From the NCBI GenBank assembly GCA_050693035.1, contig JBOGWB010000063.1, forward strand, positions 1 to 17,303: 17,303 nt of DNA, in the 5' to 3' direction. The notes beneath the pieces are model-generated. The model worked only from the letters and a program-made list of their open reading frames with translations. It had not been told where the DNA came from and did no database searches. Below are positions 1 to 6,303 of this stretch, piece by piece. Source of the DNA: DASYVD01 sp050693035 (GTDB lineage: Bacteria; Actinomycetota; UBA4738; CALAEC01). A program made the translations under genes and the position numbers. Position 1 is the first letter of the stretch. Every line of letters starts with the position of its first letter.

Positions 1-1
1 C

Positions 2-340
2 GGCGTCGGGAGTGAAGCCACCCACCGGATGCACCCACAGCGACTCCACCATGGCCCCGGCGAGCGAAGGGGCCAGCGCTCTCCACCCGGAGAACTTCAG
101 CGCCCGGATCGCCCGGGCCATCGGGCCCTCGTACACGAAGGGCGCGCGGGCCGCGTGGATCGGACGCGGGGGGCAGTCGGCACACGAGCGGAGGGGTTCC
201 TCCCACGGCCGTCCACACCGCCCGCAGGCCGGAGGAGTGACCACTGCCACGCGGTCCGCGCACCGCCGGCACAACGGCCAGCTGCCGGTTCCGCAGGACG
301 CGCACCGCGGTGGAAACAACAGGTCGAACAGCGCCGCCAC
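2..340 (-). CDS. comF: ComF family protein, N-terminal part (cut by window edge)
   Basis: This is the N-terminal 113 residues of a ComF-type protein; the rest lies beyond the left end. Read from a GTG at 340, it begins VAALFDLLFPPRCASCGTG. It carries four Cys pairs (residues 13/16, 24/27, 39/42, 53/56), the double zinc-ribbon head typical of ComF. The segment FVYEGPMARAIRALKFSG (68-85) is the usual lead into the phosphoribosyltransferase domain, whose PRPP-binding loop is not in the window. ComF proteins are needed for DNA uptake in naturally competent bacteria and are widespread, with less clear roles, in others. It is the last visible gene of the manB-to-comF run, 31 bases after the preceding gene. 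There is no convincing ribosome-binding site before the GTG, so the exact start is uncertain. The family call is strong; a role in competence here is not shown. Confidence 0.88.
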   Translation of the reverse strand, partial: MAALFDLLFPPRCASCGTGSWPLCRRCADRVAVVTPPACGRCGRPWEEPLRSCADCPPRPIHAARAPFVYEGPMARAIRALKFSGWRALAPSLAGAMVESLWVHPVGGFTPDA

Positions 341-371
341 GGGCGGATGGTAGGGACTCGGACCGACAGGG

Positions 372-1073
372 TCAGCGCAGCTCGAGCTGCGCCGACCAGG
401 GTCCCCGCTCGGGGGGCTGGCCCGGCCAGTTCCTCCGGTCGAGCTGGAAGGTAAGCGTGCGGTGGTGGGCGAGCACCGGGTAGACCACCGTCGTCCGGGC
501 ACCGGCAGACGGCTCGGAGGAGCCCTCCAACGCGGGGAGTCGCCTTCCGTCGGCAAGGACCGCCAGGTCCTCGAACTCGGCCGGGACGCCGGACTCTCCC
601 GGCTCCTGGTGCCACCTGACCACGGTGCGATCTCCTTTGCACTCGACCCGGTCCACGTCGGCCCCCTTGCTGCCGGGCACCTCGATCTTGAGACCGGCCT
701 CGAGGATGCCCCTGCGTACCTTCCCCCTGGGCCAGGGAACCAGGAACCTCCGGATGTGCTCCCCCGGCCCGGTGACCGTCTGCACCCCGTCCACGACCAC
801 CTCGGCCATCACGCCGTACCACCCGGGATCCAACCCCGCCAGCGGGATCTCGAACGGGAACAACACCTCTCGTCGCGGAGCGATGTCCACCGTGGCCTGC
901 TGGACCGACACGTCACGGACGGGGCGGGTCGGGGCTCCGAGCTCCACCACCGCCGCCCCGGAGAGCGCTACCTGATGGGGATCCGGGTCGGCCCCGAGAA
1001 CGGCCACCGCACCGCGCACCGACGCCGGGAATCGCTCGAAGACAGTGCGAACGGCCACCGGCGGTTCGTTCAT
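372..1073 (-). CDS. Conserved-looking protein of unknown function, beta-rich (233 aa)
   Basis: I do not recognise this 233-residue protein. It has no signal peptide, no transmembrane segment and only one Cys. It alternates short hydrophobic strands with Gly/Pro/Asp turns, for example a segment VLFPFEIPLAGLDPGWYGVMAEV near residues 70-90, which reads like a beta-sandwich. Two stretches look family-specific: HIRRFLVPWPRGKVRRG in the middle and VDRVECKGDRTVVRWHQEP near residue 145. It begins 33 bases after ahcY ends and is followed 31 bases later by comF, so it is probably transcribed with both. The ATG start has no clear ribosome-binding site. The coding call is secure because the frame stays open between close neighbours and the composition is protein-like rather than an Arg/Pro-rich shadow. 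The function is open; the ahcY link is only positional. Confidence 0.8.
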   Translation of the reverse strand: MNEPPVAVRTVFERFPASVRGAVAVLGADPDPHQVALSGAAVVELGAPTRPVRDVSVQQATVDIAPRREVLFPFEIPLAGLDPGWYGVMAEVVVDGVQTVTGPGEHIRRFLVPWPRGKVRRGILEAGLKIEVPGSKGADVDRVECKGDRTVVRWHQEPGESGVPAEFEDLAVLADGRRLPALEGSSEPSAGARTTVVYPVLAHHRTLTFQLDRRNWPGQPPERGPWSAQLELR

Positions 1074-1106
1074 CCGGCCATCACCGTCGCCACGGCCCCA
1101 CCAGGG

Positions 1107-2363
1107 TCAGGTCCCGAGCTCCCAGGAGCGGAGGTACTGCTCCTGCTCGGAAGTGAGCGTGTCGATCTCGATCCCCATGGCCTGAAGCTTGAGCCGCGCC
1201 ACCTCGGCATCGATCTCCTCGGGCACCGGGTACACCTCCGGGACCAGCGTCCCGCGCTGCTTGACGATCCATTCCGCGGCCAACGCCTGGTTGGCGAAGG
1301 ACATGTCCATCACCGCGGCGGGGTGTCCCTCTCCCGCGCTGAGGTTCACCAGCCGGCCTTCGGCCAGGAGGCTCACCCGCCGCCCGTCCGCCAGGCGATA
1401 CTCGTCGACGAACTCGCGGATGCGGCGTTGCTCGACGGCGAGCTCATCCAGTGCGGCCTTATCGATCTCCACGTCGAAGTGTCCCGAGTTCGCCAGAACC
1501 GCGCCGTCCTTCATCGTCTCGATGTGCTCCCGGCGGATCACCTTGGTGTCCCCCGTCACCGTGATGAAGACATCCCCGACGCGGGCCGCCTCCGCCAGGG
1601 GCATCACTCGGAAGCCCTCCATGGCGGCTTCCAGCGCCGCCAGCGGCGACACCTCGGTGATCACCACCTGGGCCCCGAGGCCCCGGGCCCGCGACGCCAC
1701 GCCCTTGCCGCACATCCCGTAACCGCACACCACGAACACCTTGCCGGCCAACAGGCGATTGGTGGCGCGCATGATCGCGTCGATGGTCGATTGCCCGGTC
1801 CCGAAACGATTGTCGAACCAGTGCTTCGTCTTGGCGTCGTTGACGGAAACGATCGGGTACGCGAGCACCCCGTTCGCCGCCATCGACCGAAGCCGGATGA
1901 CCCCGGTCGTCGTCTCCTCGGTGCCGCCGAACACCTCGGACGCCTGCTCCGGGCGCTCCTTCAGCAACGTCGTCACCAGGTCGGCGCCGTCGTCCATGGT
2001 GATGTGGGGACGATGGTCGAGAACCGCGCGGATGTGGCGGTAGTAGGTCTCCTGGTCCTCTCCCTTGATGGCGTAGGCGTTGATGTCGTCCTGCTCGCAC
2101 AGCGCCGCGGCGACGTCGTCCTGGGTCGAGAGCGGGTTCGACGCGCACACCGCCACGTCGGCGCCGCCGGCAGCAAGCGTCTCAAGCAGGTTGGCGGTCT
2201 CGGTGGTCACGTGGAGGCACGCCCCGATGCGGATCCCGTCCAGAGGCCGTTCCTTCTCGAACCGCTCCCTGATCAGGGCCATGACGGGCATCTCGCGGGA
2301 CGCCCAATCGATCCGCCCCCTCCCCTTGTCCGCGAGCCCCAGGTCTTTCACGTCACAGTCCAT
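1107..2363 (-). CDS. ahcY: S-adenosyl-L-homocysteine hydrolase (archaeal/Thermotoga-like short type)
   Basis: Adenosylhomocysteinase splits S-adenosylhomocysteine into adenosine and homocysteine using bound NAD, and so removes the product inhibitor of methyltransferases. The 418-residue protein has the family signatures: CLHVTTETANLLETLAAGGA (49-68), the HxFDNRFGTGQS region (181-192) that precedes the NAD domain, the dinucleotide fold CGYGMCGKG (213-221), and NSGHFDVEID near residue 290. The carboxy end is QYLRSWELGT. It lacks the extended tail ending in a Lys/Tyr motif of the eukaryotic and common bacterial enzymes, and matches the shorter archaeal and Thermotoga class. The ATG at 2363 is preceded by a good purine-rich site (GAGAGGAGAG), which fixes the start. 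It lies 45 bases after the SIS isomerase gene and is probably in the same operon. High certainty on enzyme identity. Confidence 0.96.
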   Translation of the reverse strand: MDCDVKDLGLADKGRGRIDWASREMPVMALIRERFEKERPLDGIRIGACLHVTTETANLLETLAAGGADVAVCASNPLSTQDDVAAALCEQDDINAYAIKGEDQETYYRHIRAVLDHRPHITMDDGADLVTTLLKERPEQASEVFGGTEETTTGVIRLRSMAANGVLAYPIVSVNDAKTKHWFDNRFGTGQSTIDAIMRATNRLLAGKVFVVCGYGMCGKGVASRARGLGAQVVITEVSPLAALEAAMEGFRVMPLAEAARVGDVFITVTGDTKVIRREHIETMKDGAVLANSGHFDVEIDKAALDELAVEQRRIREFVDEYRLADGRRVSLLAEGRLVNLSAGEGHPAAVMDMSFANQALAAEWIVKQRGTLVPEVYPVPEEIDAEVARLKLQAMGIEIDTLTSEQEQYLRSWELGT

Positions 2364-2408
2364 CCGCTCTCCTCTCTTCTTCCCTCCTGGACTCCCTCGT
2401 CCTGGCGG

Positions 2409-3470
2409 TCACCGGCGGTCCGCGAGCCGGGCCTTGACCCTACCGATGGCCTCGATCGGAGCGGGGTCGATCCCCCGGGCCAGCGCGTGGTAGGCGCTGG
2501 CGCAGTCGCCGAGCATCATCAGGGTGAGGGCTGCGGCGATGGGCGTGCCGGCCGGGGCGTGCACTTCCCTGGTCTCCAAGCCCGAGCCATCGATCGCTTC
2601 CAAGGTCGCCTGGACCCTGGGGCCGACGCTCTCGTGCTCGGCCTCGTGCCGCAGCACCACCAGGCGGAATCCCCCGCCCCACCCTTCGGACCACCCCTCC
2701 ACCTCGTGATGGTCGAGCTCGGGAAGGGCCGAGGCGAACGCGGGGATCTTGGCGTTCTCGTTGAAGGCGGCCTTCCAGCGCACCGCCGCCGCCTCGCTGA
2801 CTCCCTCGGAGCCCCACACGACCGGGATGCGGTCGCCGAGCCAGGACACGATGCTCTTGGCCGGATTGCGGATGGAGTCGATCCCCGGACCGAGCCGCTC
2901 CGCCACGGACGACACCGATTCGGCCGCCGCCTCGATCTCTCCCTCTGTGGGAACGAGGCCGCGCAGGCCTCCCAGGACCGCGCCCACGAGGGCGCCGAGC
3001 GCGGCGCGAGGTTGCCGTGCGCTGTTCGGAACCAGCACCGCGGGCATCCCGTCGGCGCCGGCTCGATCGGCCAGCTCACCGCCCGCGGAGATCGCGAGGA
3101 CGCGGCAGCCCCGACCCACCGCCTCCGCGTAGGCGGAAAGGGTCTCTTCCGTGTTGCCGGAGTATGAGACGCACACGACCAGGTCGTCCGGACCGCAGTG
3201 AGCCGGCAGGACGTATCCCCGGACCGTGGACATTGGGACGGGGAGGCCTTCCCGGTACGCTCCGGCCACGACGTCGCCGGCGGCCGCCGATCCGCCCATG
3301 GCACAAAAGGTCACCGACGCGGCGCCGGCCACCGGTGGGGCTTGGTCAACCGCTGCTCGGTACGCCGCCGAGAGTTGCCCGGCCGTCCGTAGGTAGGCGT
3401 CGAGCAACCCTTGGCGATCCGCTCCCCGAAGGGCTTCCTCGTCGTCCAGGATCGCCGCGGGGTCTCGCAT
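2409..3470 (-). CDS. Bifunctional phosphoglucose/phosphomannose isomerase-type SIS protein
   Basis: This 353-residue SIS-domain protein resembles the bifunctional isomerases that interconvert fructose-6-P with glucose-6-P and mannose-6-P. The first SIS motif is CAMGGSAAAGD (56-66), and the phosphate-binding loop is SYSGNTEET (102-110). The segment FNENAKIPAFASALPELDHH (236-255) continues into EVEGW (256-260) and matches the family's catalytic region (usual form N-E-N-x-K ... E-L-x-H-x-E-x-x-G-W). In actinobacteria a paralogous protein beside manB is sometimes thought inactive or divergent, so the activity is inferred. Its product would feed ManB. I chose the ATG at 3470. A GTG at 3491 is in frame and only 5 bases after the Trm112-like stop; neither start has a convincing ribosome-binding site. 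The gene follows the Trm112-like gene and precedes ahcY. Confidence 0.9.
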   Translation of the reverse strand: MRDPAAILDDEEALRGADRQGLLDAYLRTAGQLSAAYRAAVDQAPPVAGAASVTFCAMGGSAAAGDVVAGAYREGLPVPMSTVRGYVLPAHCGPDDLVVCVSYSGNTEETLSAYAEAVGRGCRVLAISAGGELADRAGADGMPAVLVPNSARQPRAALGALVGAVLGGLRGLVPTEGEIEAAAESVSSVAERLGPGIDSIRNPAKSIVSWLGDRIPVVWGSEGVSEAAAVRWKAAFNENAKIPAFASALPELDHHEVEGWSEGWGGGFRLVVLRHEAEHESVGPRVQATLEAIDGSGLETREVHAPAGTPIAAALTLMMLGDCASAYHALARGIDPAPIEAIGRVKARLADRR

Positions 3471-3496
3471 GGGAGGTTCGCCGGCGCTCACGACGG

Positions 3497-3673
3497 CTAG
3501 GGCTCGGGTTTCTCGGCCTCGTCGATCAACATCACCGGGATGCCGTCGCGGACCGGGTACTTGTACCCGCAGCGGCCGAGGCAAACGATCAATCCTTCGT
3601 TCTCCCGGTACTCGACGTCGCCCCGGCAGTTCGGACAGGCCAGGATGTCCAAGAGCTCCTTGTCCACGCTCAC
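3497..3673 (-). CDS. Trm112-like (UPF0434) zinc-ribbon protein
   Basis: This tiny 58-residue protein begins VSVDKELLDILACPNCRGDV and contains GYKYPVRDGIPVMLIDEAEK. The pattern LACPxC (Cys13, Cys16), a second pair Cys31/Cys35, then YPVRDGIPVML is diagnostic of the Trm112/UPF0434 family. In eukaryotes and archaea Trm112 is the activating partner of several methyltransferases; in bacteria the partner is usually unknown. All four zinc ligands are present, whereas many bacterial members have lost the second pair. The GTG start at 3673 overlaps the manB stop by four bases (GTGA), which implies translational coupling. The SIS isomerase gene follows. A partnership with a SAM-dependent enzyme is attractive because ahcY is two genes downstream, but that is inference. 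Confidence 0.9.
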   Translation of the reverse strand: MSVDKELLDILACPNCRGDVEYRENEGLIVCLGRCGYKYPVRDGIPVMLIDEAEKPEP

Positions 3674-5013
3674 GGCTTCTCACCCCTGATCACGGCCAGC
3701 ACTTCGGACTTCTTCTCTTCGAGGAGATCTTGCGTTCTGGCTTCCACGTTCAGCCGGAGCAGCGGCTCGGTGTTGGAGGGCCGGACGTTGAACCACCAGT
3801 CGTCGTACTCCACGGTCAGGCCGTCGGTCCGGTCCTCCCTGCCGTCCGAGAAGACCGAGGCGATCCGCTCGATGGTCCCGAGCTGGTCCTGCACCTCCGA
3901 GTTGATCTCCCCCGAGGCGTGGTAGCGCCGGTAGGGCTCGAGCAGCTCGGACAACGCCCCACCCGCCCCGGACAGCCGGTCGAGAACCATCAGGGCGGCG
4001 ATCAGTCCGGAGTCGGCGCGATAGTGGTCGCGGAAGTAGTAGTGGCCGGAGTGCTCTCCCCCGAAGATGGCACCGGTCTCGGCCATCACCTTCTTGATGA
4101 AGGAGTGGCCGACGCGCGTGCGGATCGGCTCACCGCCGCGCTCCCTGATGACCTCGGACACCACCCAGGAGCAGATCAGGTTGTGGATGACCTTCGCTCC
4201 CGGCTCCCGATCCAGCATGGCCTCGGCCACCAGGGCGGTGATCAGGGACCCCGACACCCCCTGGGCTCGCTCGTCCACGACGAACACCCGGTCGGCGTCG
4301 CCGTCGAATGCCAGGCCGATGTCGGCGCCGTGTTCGATGACGGCTCTCCGGAGATCCTCCTGGTTCTCGGGCTGGATCGGATCGGCCGGATGGTTGGGGA
4401 ACGTGCCGTCGAGCTCGAGGTACAGCCCGACCAGCTTGCAGGGCAACCGCTCGAAGATCGGCGGGAGCACCAGGCCCGCCATCCCGTTGGCCGCGTCGGC
4501 CACCACGACGAGCGGCGCCATGGCGTTCGGGTTGACGAAGGATACGACGTGATCGACGTAGTCCTCGACCATGTCCCGAGTCTGCACACTCCCTCGGCTG
4601 GAGGAGGCGGAGCCGGAGCCACGCTCCGCCAGAGCGCGCACCTCCAACAGTCCCGAGTCTTCCCCCACCGGGGCGGCTCCCTCCCTGCACAGCTTCAACC
4701 CGTTGTATCGGGGCGGATTGTGGCTGGCGGTGAACATGGCCCCGGGCAGGTCGAGGCGCCCGGAGGCGAAGTACAGCAGGTCGGTCGTGGCGAGCCCGAT
4801 GTCCACCACGTCGGTCCCCCCCGCCGTCACGCCGGCGGTGAATGCCTCGACCAGGGGCGGGGAAGAGGGCCGGCAGTCTCGGCCGACCACGATCGAGCGA
4901 GCCCCGGTGAACTCGGCGAACGCCGCGCCGATCCGCCGCGCGGCGTCCTCATCGAGCTCGTCGGGATAGACGCCGCGGATGTCGTACGCCTTGAAGATCA
5001 CGTCGAGGGCCAT
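3670..5013 (-). CDS. manB: Phosphomannomutase/phosphoglucomutase
   Basis: This alpha-D-phosphohexomutase interconverts mannose-6-P and mannose-1-P, the precursor of GDP-mannose for mannosylated envelope glycans. All four family loops are present in the 447-residue protein. The active-site phosphoserine loop is TASHNP (95-100, Ser97). The metal-binding loop is DGDADR (237-242). The sugar-binding loop is GEHSGH (319-324). The phosphate-binding loop is RPSNTEP (411-417). Length is normal for bacterial ManB. The ATG at 5013 is preceded by a TAGAAT hexamer nine bases upstream, which would make the mRNA nearly leaderless; the purine-rich GGAGGGGA lies upstream of that hexamer and so would not be in the transcript. 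manB appears to head the run manB, Trm112-like, SIS isomerase, ahcY, unknown, comF. Phosphoglucomutase activity is also possible, but position next to an SIS isomerase favours ManB. Confidence 0.95.
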   Translation of the reverse strand: MALDVIFKAYDIRGVYPDELDEDAARRIGAAFAEFTGARSIVVGRDCRPSSPPLVEAFTAGVTAGGTDVVDIGLATTDLLYFASGRLDLPGAMFTASHNPPRYNGLKLCREGAAPVGEDSGLLEVRALAERGSGSASSSRGSVQTRDMVEDYVDHVVSFVNPNAMAPLVVVADAANGMAGLVLPPIFERLPCKLVGLYLELDGTFPNHPADPIQPENQEDLRRAVIEHGADIGLAFDGDADRVFVVDERAQGVSGSLITALVAEAMLDREPGAKVIHNLICSWVVSEVIRERGGEPIRTRVGHSFIKKVMAETGAIFGGEHSGHYYFRDHYRADSGLIAALMVLDRLSGAGGALSELLEPYRRYHASGEINSEVQDQLGTIERIASVFSDGREDRTDGLTVEYDDWWFNVRPSNTEPLLRLNVEARTQDLLEEKKSEVLAVIRGEKP

Positions 5014-5022
5014 CCGCCGGCG

Positions 5023-5028
5023 ATTCTA
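5023..5028 (-). promoter_or_regulatory. Probable -10 box for the manB operon
   Basis: On the minus strand TAGAAT (one mismatch to TATAAT) lies nine bases before the manB ATG. Transcription would begin about two or three bases before the start codon. No good -35 hexamer is visible at 16-18 bases spacing, so this is tentative. Confidence 0.4.
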
Positions 5029-5087
5029 TCCCCTCCGTTCGGTGGGCCTGTTCCCAGGCACGGGCGGTGGGACCGGGGAAGCCGAGG

Positions 5088-5109
5088 CCGCCGGGGGTTC
5101 GCTCGGCGG
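5088..5109 (-). terminator. GC hairpin after the zinc-ribbon gene, possible terminator
   Basis: CCGCCG (5088-5093) pairs with CGGCGG (5104-5109) across a 10-base loop, starting 11 bases after the zinc-ribbon stop codon. There is no U-tract after it on the minus strand, so at best it is a weak or Rho-assisted terminator separating that gene from manB. Confidence 0.3.
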
Positions 5110-5119
5110 GTATGCGCGG

Positions 5120-5308
5120 CTAGCGGCGGGGAACGAGGGTGAGGATCGACTTCAGCGAGACGGGCGAACCCTCCCGCTCCCACCACTTCGACTCGCAGGC
5201 GTGGCAGCTGCCGAATCGAACGGCGTCCTCGTCGAGGCTCATGGCGATGGACATGACTTCGGTCGATCCGCAGGCGGGACAGATCCTCGTTTCGTGGGCC
5301 GTTCTCAT
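5120..5308 (-). CDS. Small zinc-ribbon protein of unknown function (62 aa)
   Basis: A 62-residue protein beginning MRTAHETRICPACGSTEVMS. It has two CxxC knuckles (CPAC at 10-13 and CHAC near 37-40) followed by SKWWEREGSPVSLKSILTLV. The two Cys pairs about 27 residues apart make a zinc ribbon; the conserved-looking WWE after the second knuckle suggests a compact single-domain fold. It has no DNA-binding extension and no membrane segment. The ATG at 5308 has a fair ribosome-binding site (AGAGGAAG), which rules out the longer upstream reading. It lies between the DUF6788-like gene and manB, where well-known actinomycetes often have DUF3499 directly beside manB. Function is unknown. It could be a subunit or regulator, but nothing in the sequence decides this. 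Confidence 0.75.
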   Translation of the reverse strand: MRTAHETRICPACGSTEVMSIAMSLDEDAVRFGSCHACESKWWEREGSPVSLKSILTLVPRR

Positions 5309-5390
5309 ATCTTCCTCTTCGGCAGCGCGGGCTTCCTGGGAGCATGGCCCGCCGTCGGCATTTTCCCTGGTCAGACTGGTGGGGCCCGGG

Positions 5391-5406
5391 TAGCCCCATC
5401 GGGCTA
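5391..5406. repeat. Short perfect hairpin between DUF6788-like and zinc-ribbon genes
   Basis: TAGCCC (5391-5396) and GGGCTA (5401-5406) form a perfect 6-base stem with a CATC loop. It sits in the 132-base gap, 34 bases after the DUF6788-like stop and 82 bases before the zinc-ribbon start. It may be a terminator or part of the zinc-ribbon leader. I match it to no known riboswitch. Confidence 0.35.
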
Positions 5407-5440
5407 GGTCTCCGTGGCCCGGCGGTGCCATGCCCCGGCC

Positions 5441-5752
5441 CTACGGGGGCGTCGGCGACCCGGGGACCTCGGGAAGCCGCTTCCCGATGTAGCGGGACCT
5501 GAGCCTGCCGCCCTCCCGCCAATAGGCATACCAGTACGGCCCGTGGGGGCATCGCGTGCAGGTGGTCCGCCCGCACCGCACCATCTCCTGGCGGAACGTC
5601 ACCTTGCCGCGGGGCCTCGACTCGGCTCCCCCGGCATCGAGGTCCGTCCCCAGGCGAGAGACCAACAGGCCTCGAGCGAAGATGAGCAGGCGACGCAAGT
5701 CGTACTCGTCGAGCGCCCTCACCTGCCGGATCAGGTCGCGGTCCAGGGGCAT
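5441..5752 (-). CDS. DUF6788-like protein (103 aa)
   Basis: A 103-residue protein with an N-terminal helical part (MPLDRDLIRQVRALDEYDLR, then a hydrophobic helix LLIFARGLLVSRLG) and a compact C-terminal motif. The C-terminal part reads VRCGRTTCTRCPHGPYWYAY (58-77), then a segment ending RSRYIGKRLP. The pattern C-x4-C-x2-C followed by HGPYWY...YW and RSRYIGKxLP is what I recognise as DUF6788. Cys60, Cys65, Cys68 and His70 could bind a metal. The biochemical role of the family is not established. The ATG at 5752 directly abuts a 22-base inverted repeat, and there is no ribosome-binding site, so the transcript is probably nearly leaderless and controlled at that repeat. It sits between DUF3499 and manB, a spot usually without extra genes in familiar actinomycetes, so it may be an acquired accessory gene. 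Confidence 0.82.
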   Translation of the reverse strand: MPLDRDLIRQVRALDEYDLRRLLIFARGLLVSRLGTDLDAGGAESRPRGKVTFRQEMVRCGRTTCTRCPHGPYWYAYWREGGRLRSRYIGKRLPEVPGSPTPP

Positions 5753-5774
5753 CTTGGGTACGAGCGTACCCAAG
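5753..5774. repeat. 22-base near-perfect palindrome at the DUF6788-like start codon (candidate operator)
   Basis: CTTGGGTACG (5753-5762) and CGTACCCAAG (5765-5774) are perfect inverted 10-base arms with a 2-base centre. The repeat touches the ATG (5752-5750) and covers the proposed -10 box and start of transcription. It could be a dimeric repressor site, or an RNA hairpin at the very 5' end. Confidence 0.7.
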
Positions 5775-5790
5775 GACCGGGCGGTGTCAA
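5763..5790 (-). promoter_or_regulatory. Probable promoter of the DUF6788-like gene
   Basis: On the minus strand a perfect -35 consensus TTGACA (5790-5785) is followed after 16 bases by TACGCT (5768-5763). Transcription would start about four bases before the ATG. The -10 lies inside the 22-base palindrome, so a protein bound there would block it. Confidence 0.6.
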
Positions 5791-5827
5791 GGCGACCGGG
5801 AGGGCATCCGGAACGGAAAGCGCGCCC

Positions 5828-5845
5828 GGCCGGGGCACCCCGGCC
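5828..5845 (-). terminator. Hairpin after the DUF3499 gene, likely terminator
   Basis: GGCCGGGG (5828-5835) and CCCCGGCC (5838-5845) form a perfect GC stem 20 bases after the DUF3499 stop codon. The centre is short, so the real loop would open to four bases or more. Only a short T-rich stretch (TTTCC) follows about ten bases later on the minus strand, so it is a moderate candidate. Confidence 0.45.
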
Positions 5846-5865
5846 AGGCGCTCGGGCGAGCTGAC

Positions 5866-6132
5866 TCAGGCGGGCAGGCGGTCGGCCACCGTCACGGGCT
5901 GCGGCACCCCGGCGCCCTCGGCCCCGGCCGAGACCTCGTGATCGCTGCGCTCGTCGAGGAGCCGCCACCTGAGGGGCGGCGTCAAGCGACTCGCGTGCGA
6001 GACGCAGAGGTCCAGGAGATTCGGGTCGCGCTGAGGAAGGAGGTCGCGGATCCACACGACCCGCTCGGCATACCGGAGGGCCACGGTGGCCACGGCGCGC
6101 TCCTCGCACCGCATCTTGGCGCACTGGCGCAT
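5866..6132 (-). CDS. DUF3499-like protein (88 aa)
   Basis: An 88-residue protein beginning MRQCAKMRCEERAVATVALR, with segments RYAERVVWIRDLLPQRDPNL and LCVSHASRLTPPLRW. This matches the small actinobacterial DUF3499 family: an N-terminal CxxxxC, then AVATxxxxYAxR, and a second LCxxHxxRLTPP part that may complete a metal site with Cys4, Cys9, a Cys near residue 44 and the His that follows. The function of the family is unknown, but it is typically encoded near manB and whiB in actinomycetes, which fits here. The ATG at 6132 is chosen because a complete -35/-10 promoter places transcription exactly at this codon; there is no ribosome-binding site. A longer upstream reading would run through the promoter. 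The last 30 residues are Ala/Gly/Pro-rich and probably unstructured. Confidence 0.85.
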   Translation of the reverse strand: MRQCAKMRCEERAVATVALRYAERVVWIRDLLPQRDPNLLDLCVSHASRLTPPLRWRLLDERSDHEVSAGAEGAGVPQPVTVADRLPA

Positions 6133-6138
6133 GCGGGC

Positions 6139-6167
6139 AGCATAAATGACACACGTGTCATTCGCAA
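6139..6167 (-). promoter_or_regulatory. Leaderless promoter of the DUF3499 gene
   Basis: On the minus strand TTGCGA (6167-6162) is followed after exactly 17 bases by TATGCT (6144-6139), then six bases, then the ATG. Transcription should begin at or next to the A of the start codon. The absence of a ribosome-binding site agrees with a leaderless mRNA, which is common in actinobacteria. Confidence 0.65.
6145..6162. repeat. 18-base inverted repeat in the DUF3499 promoter spacer (candidate operator)
   Basis: AATGACAC (6145-6152) and GTGTCATT (6155-6162) are perfect arms with a 2-base centre. The repeat fills the spacer between the proposed -35 and -10 boxes and touches both, the classic place for a dimeric repressor to block RNA polymerase. 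Confidence 0.65.
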
Positions 6168-6276
6168 GGACGCGCCGGAAGCCCGATCGCCCGGTCCGAC
6201 CCGGGAGCCCCCGTTTGGGTAACGCCAACCGTACATAAGAAGAGCAGGATATTTGCGGATGGAACTGGGTCTTCCC

Positions 6277-6292
6277 GGACCCCGAAAGGTCC
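6277..6292 (-). repeat. Small hairpin GGACC/GGTCC
   Basis: GGACC (6277-6281) and GGTCC (6288-6292) pair across a 6-base loop. It follows the stronger hairpin at 6304-6330 on the minus strand and could be part of the same RNA. Confidence 0.4.
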
Positions 6293-6303
6293 CCGAAAGC
6301 ACA

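Noticed and set aside
462..3167. A 901-residue open frame on the plus strand opposite ahcY and the SIS isomerase gene
   Set aside because: It is the antisense shadow of well-identified genes in GC-rich DNA. Its translation is rich in Arg, His, Gly and Pro with no motif.
5309..5440. A tRNA or riboswitch in the gap before the zinc-ribbon gene
   Set aside because: There are short hairpins but no T-loop, anticodon arm or known riboswitch core; the call could not be supported.
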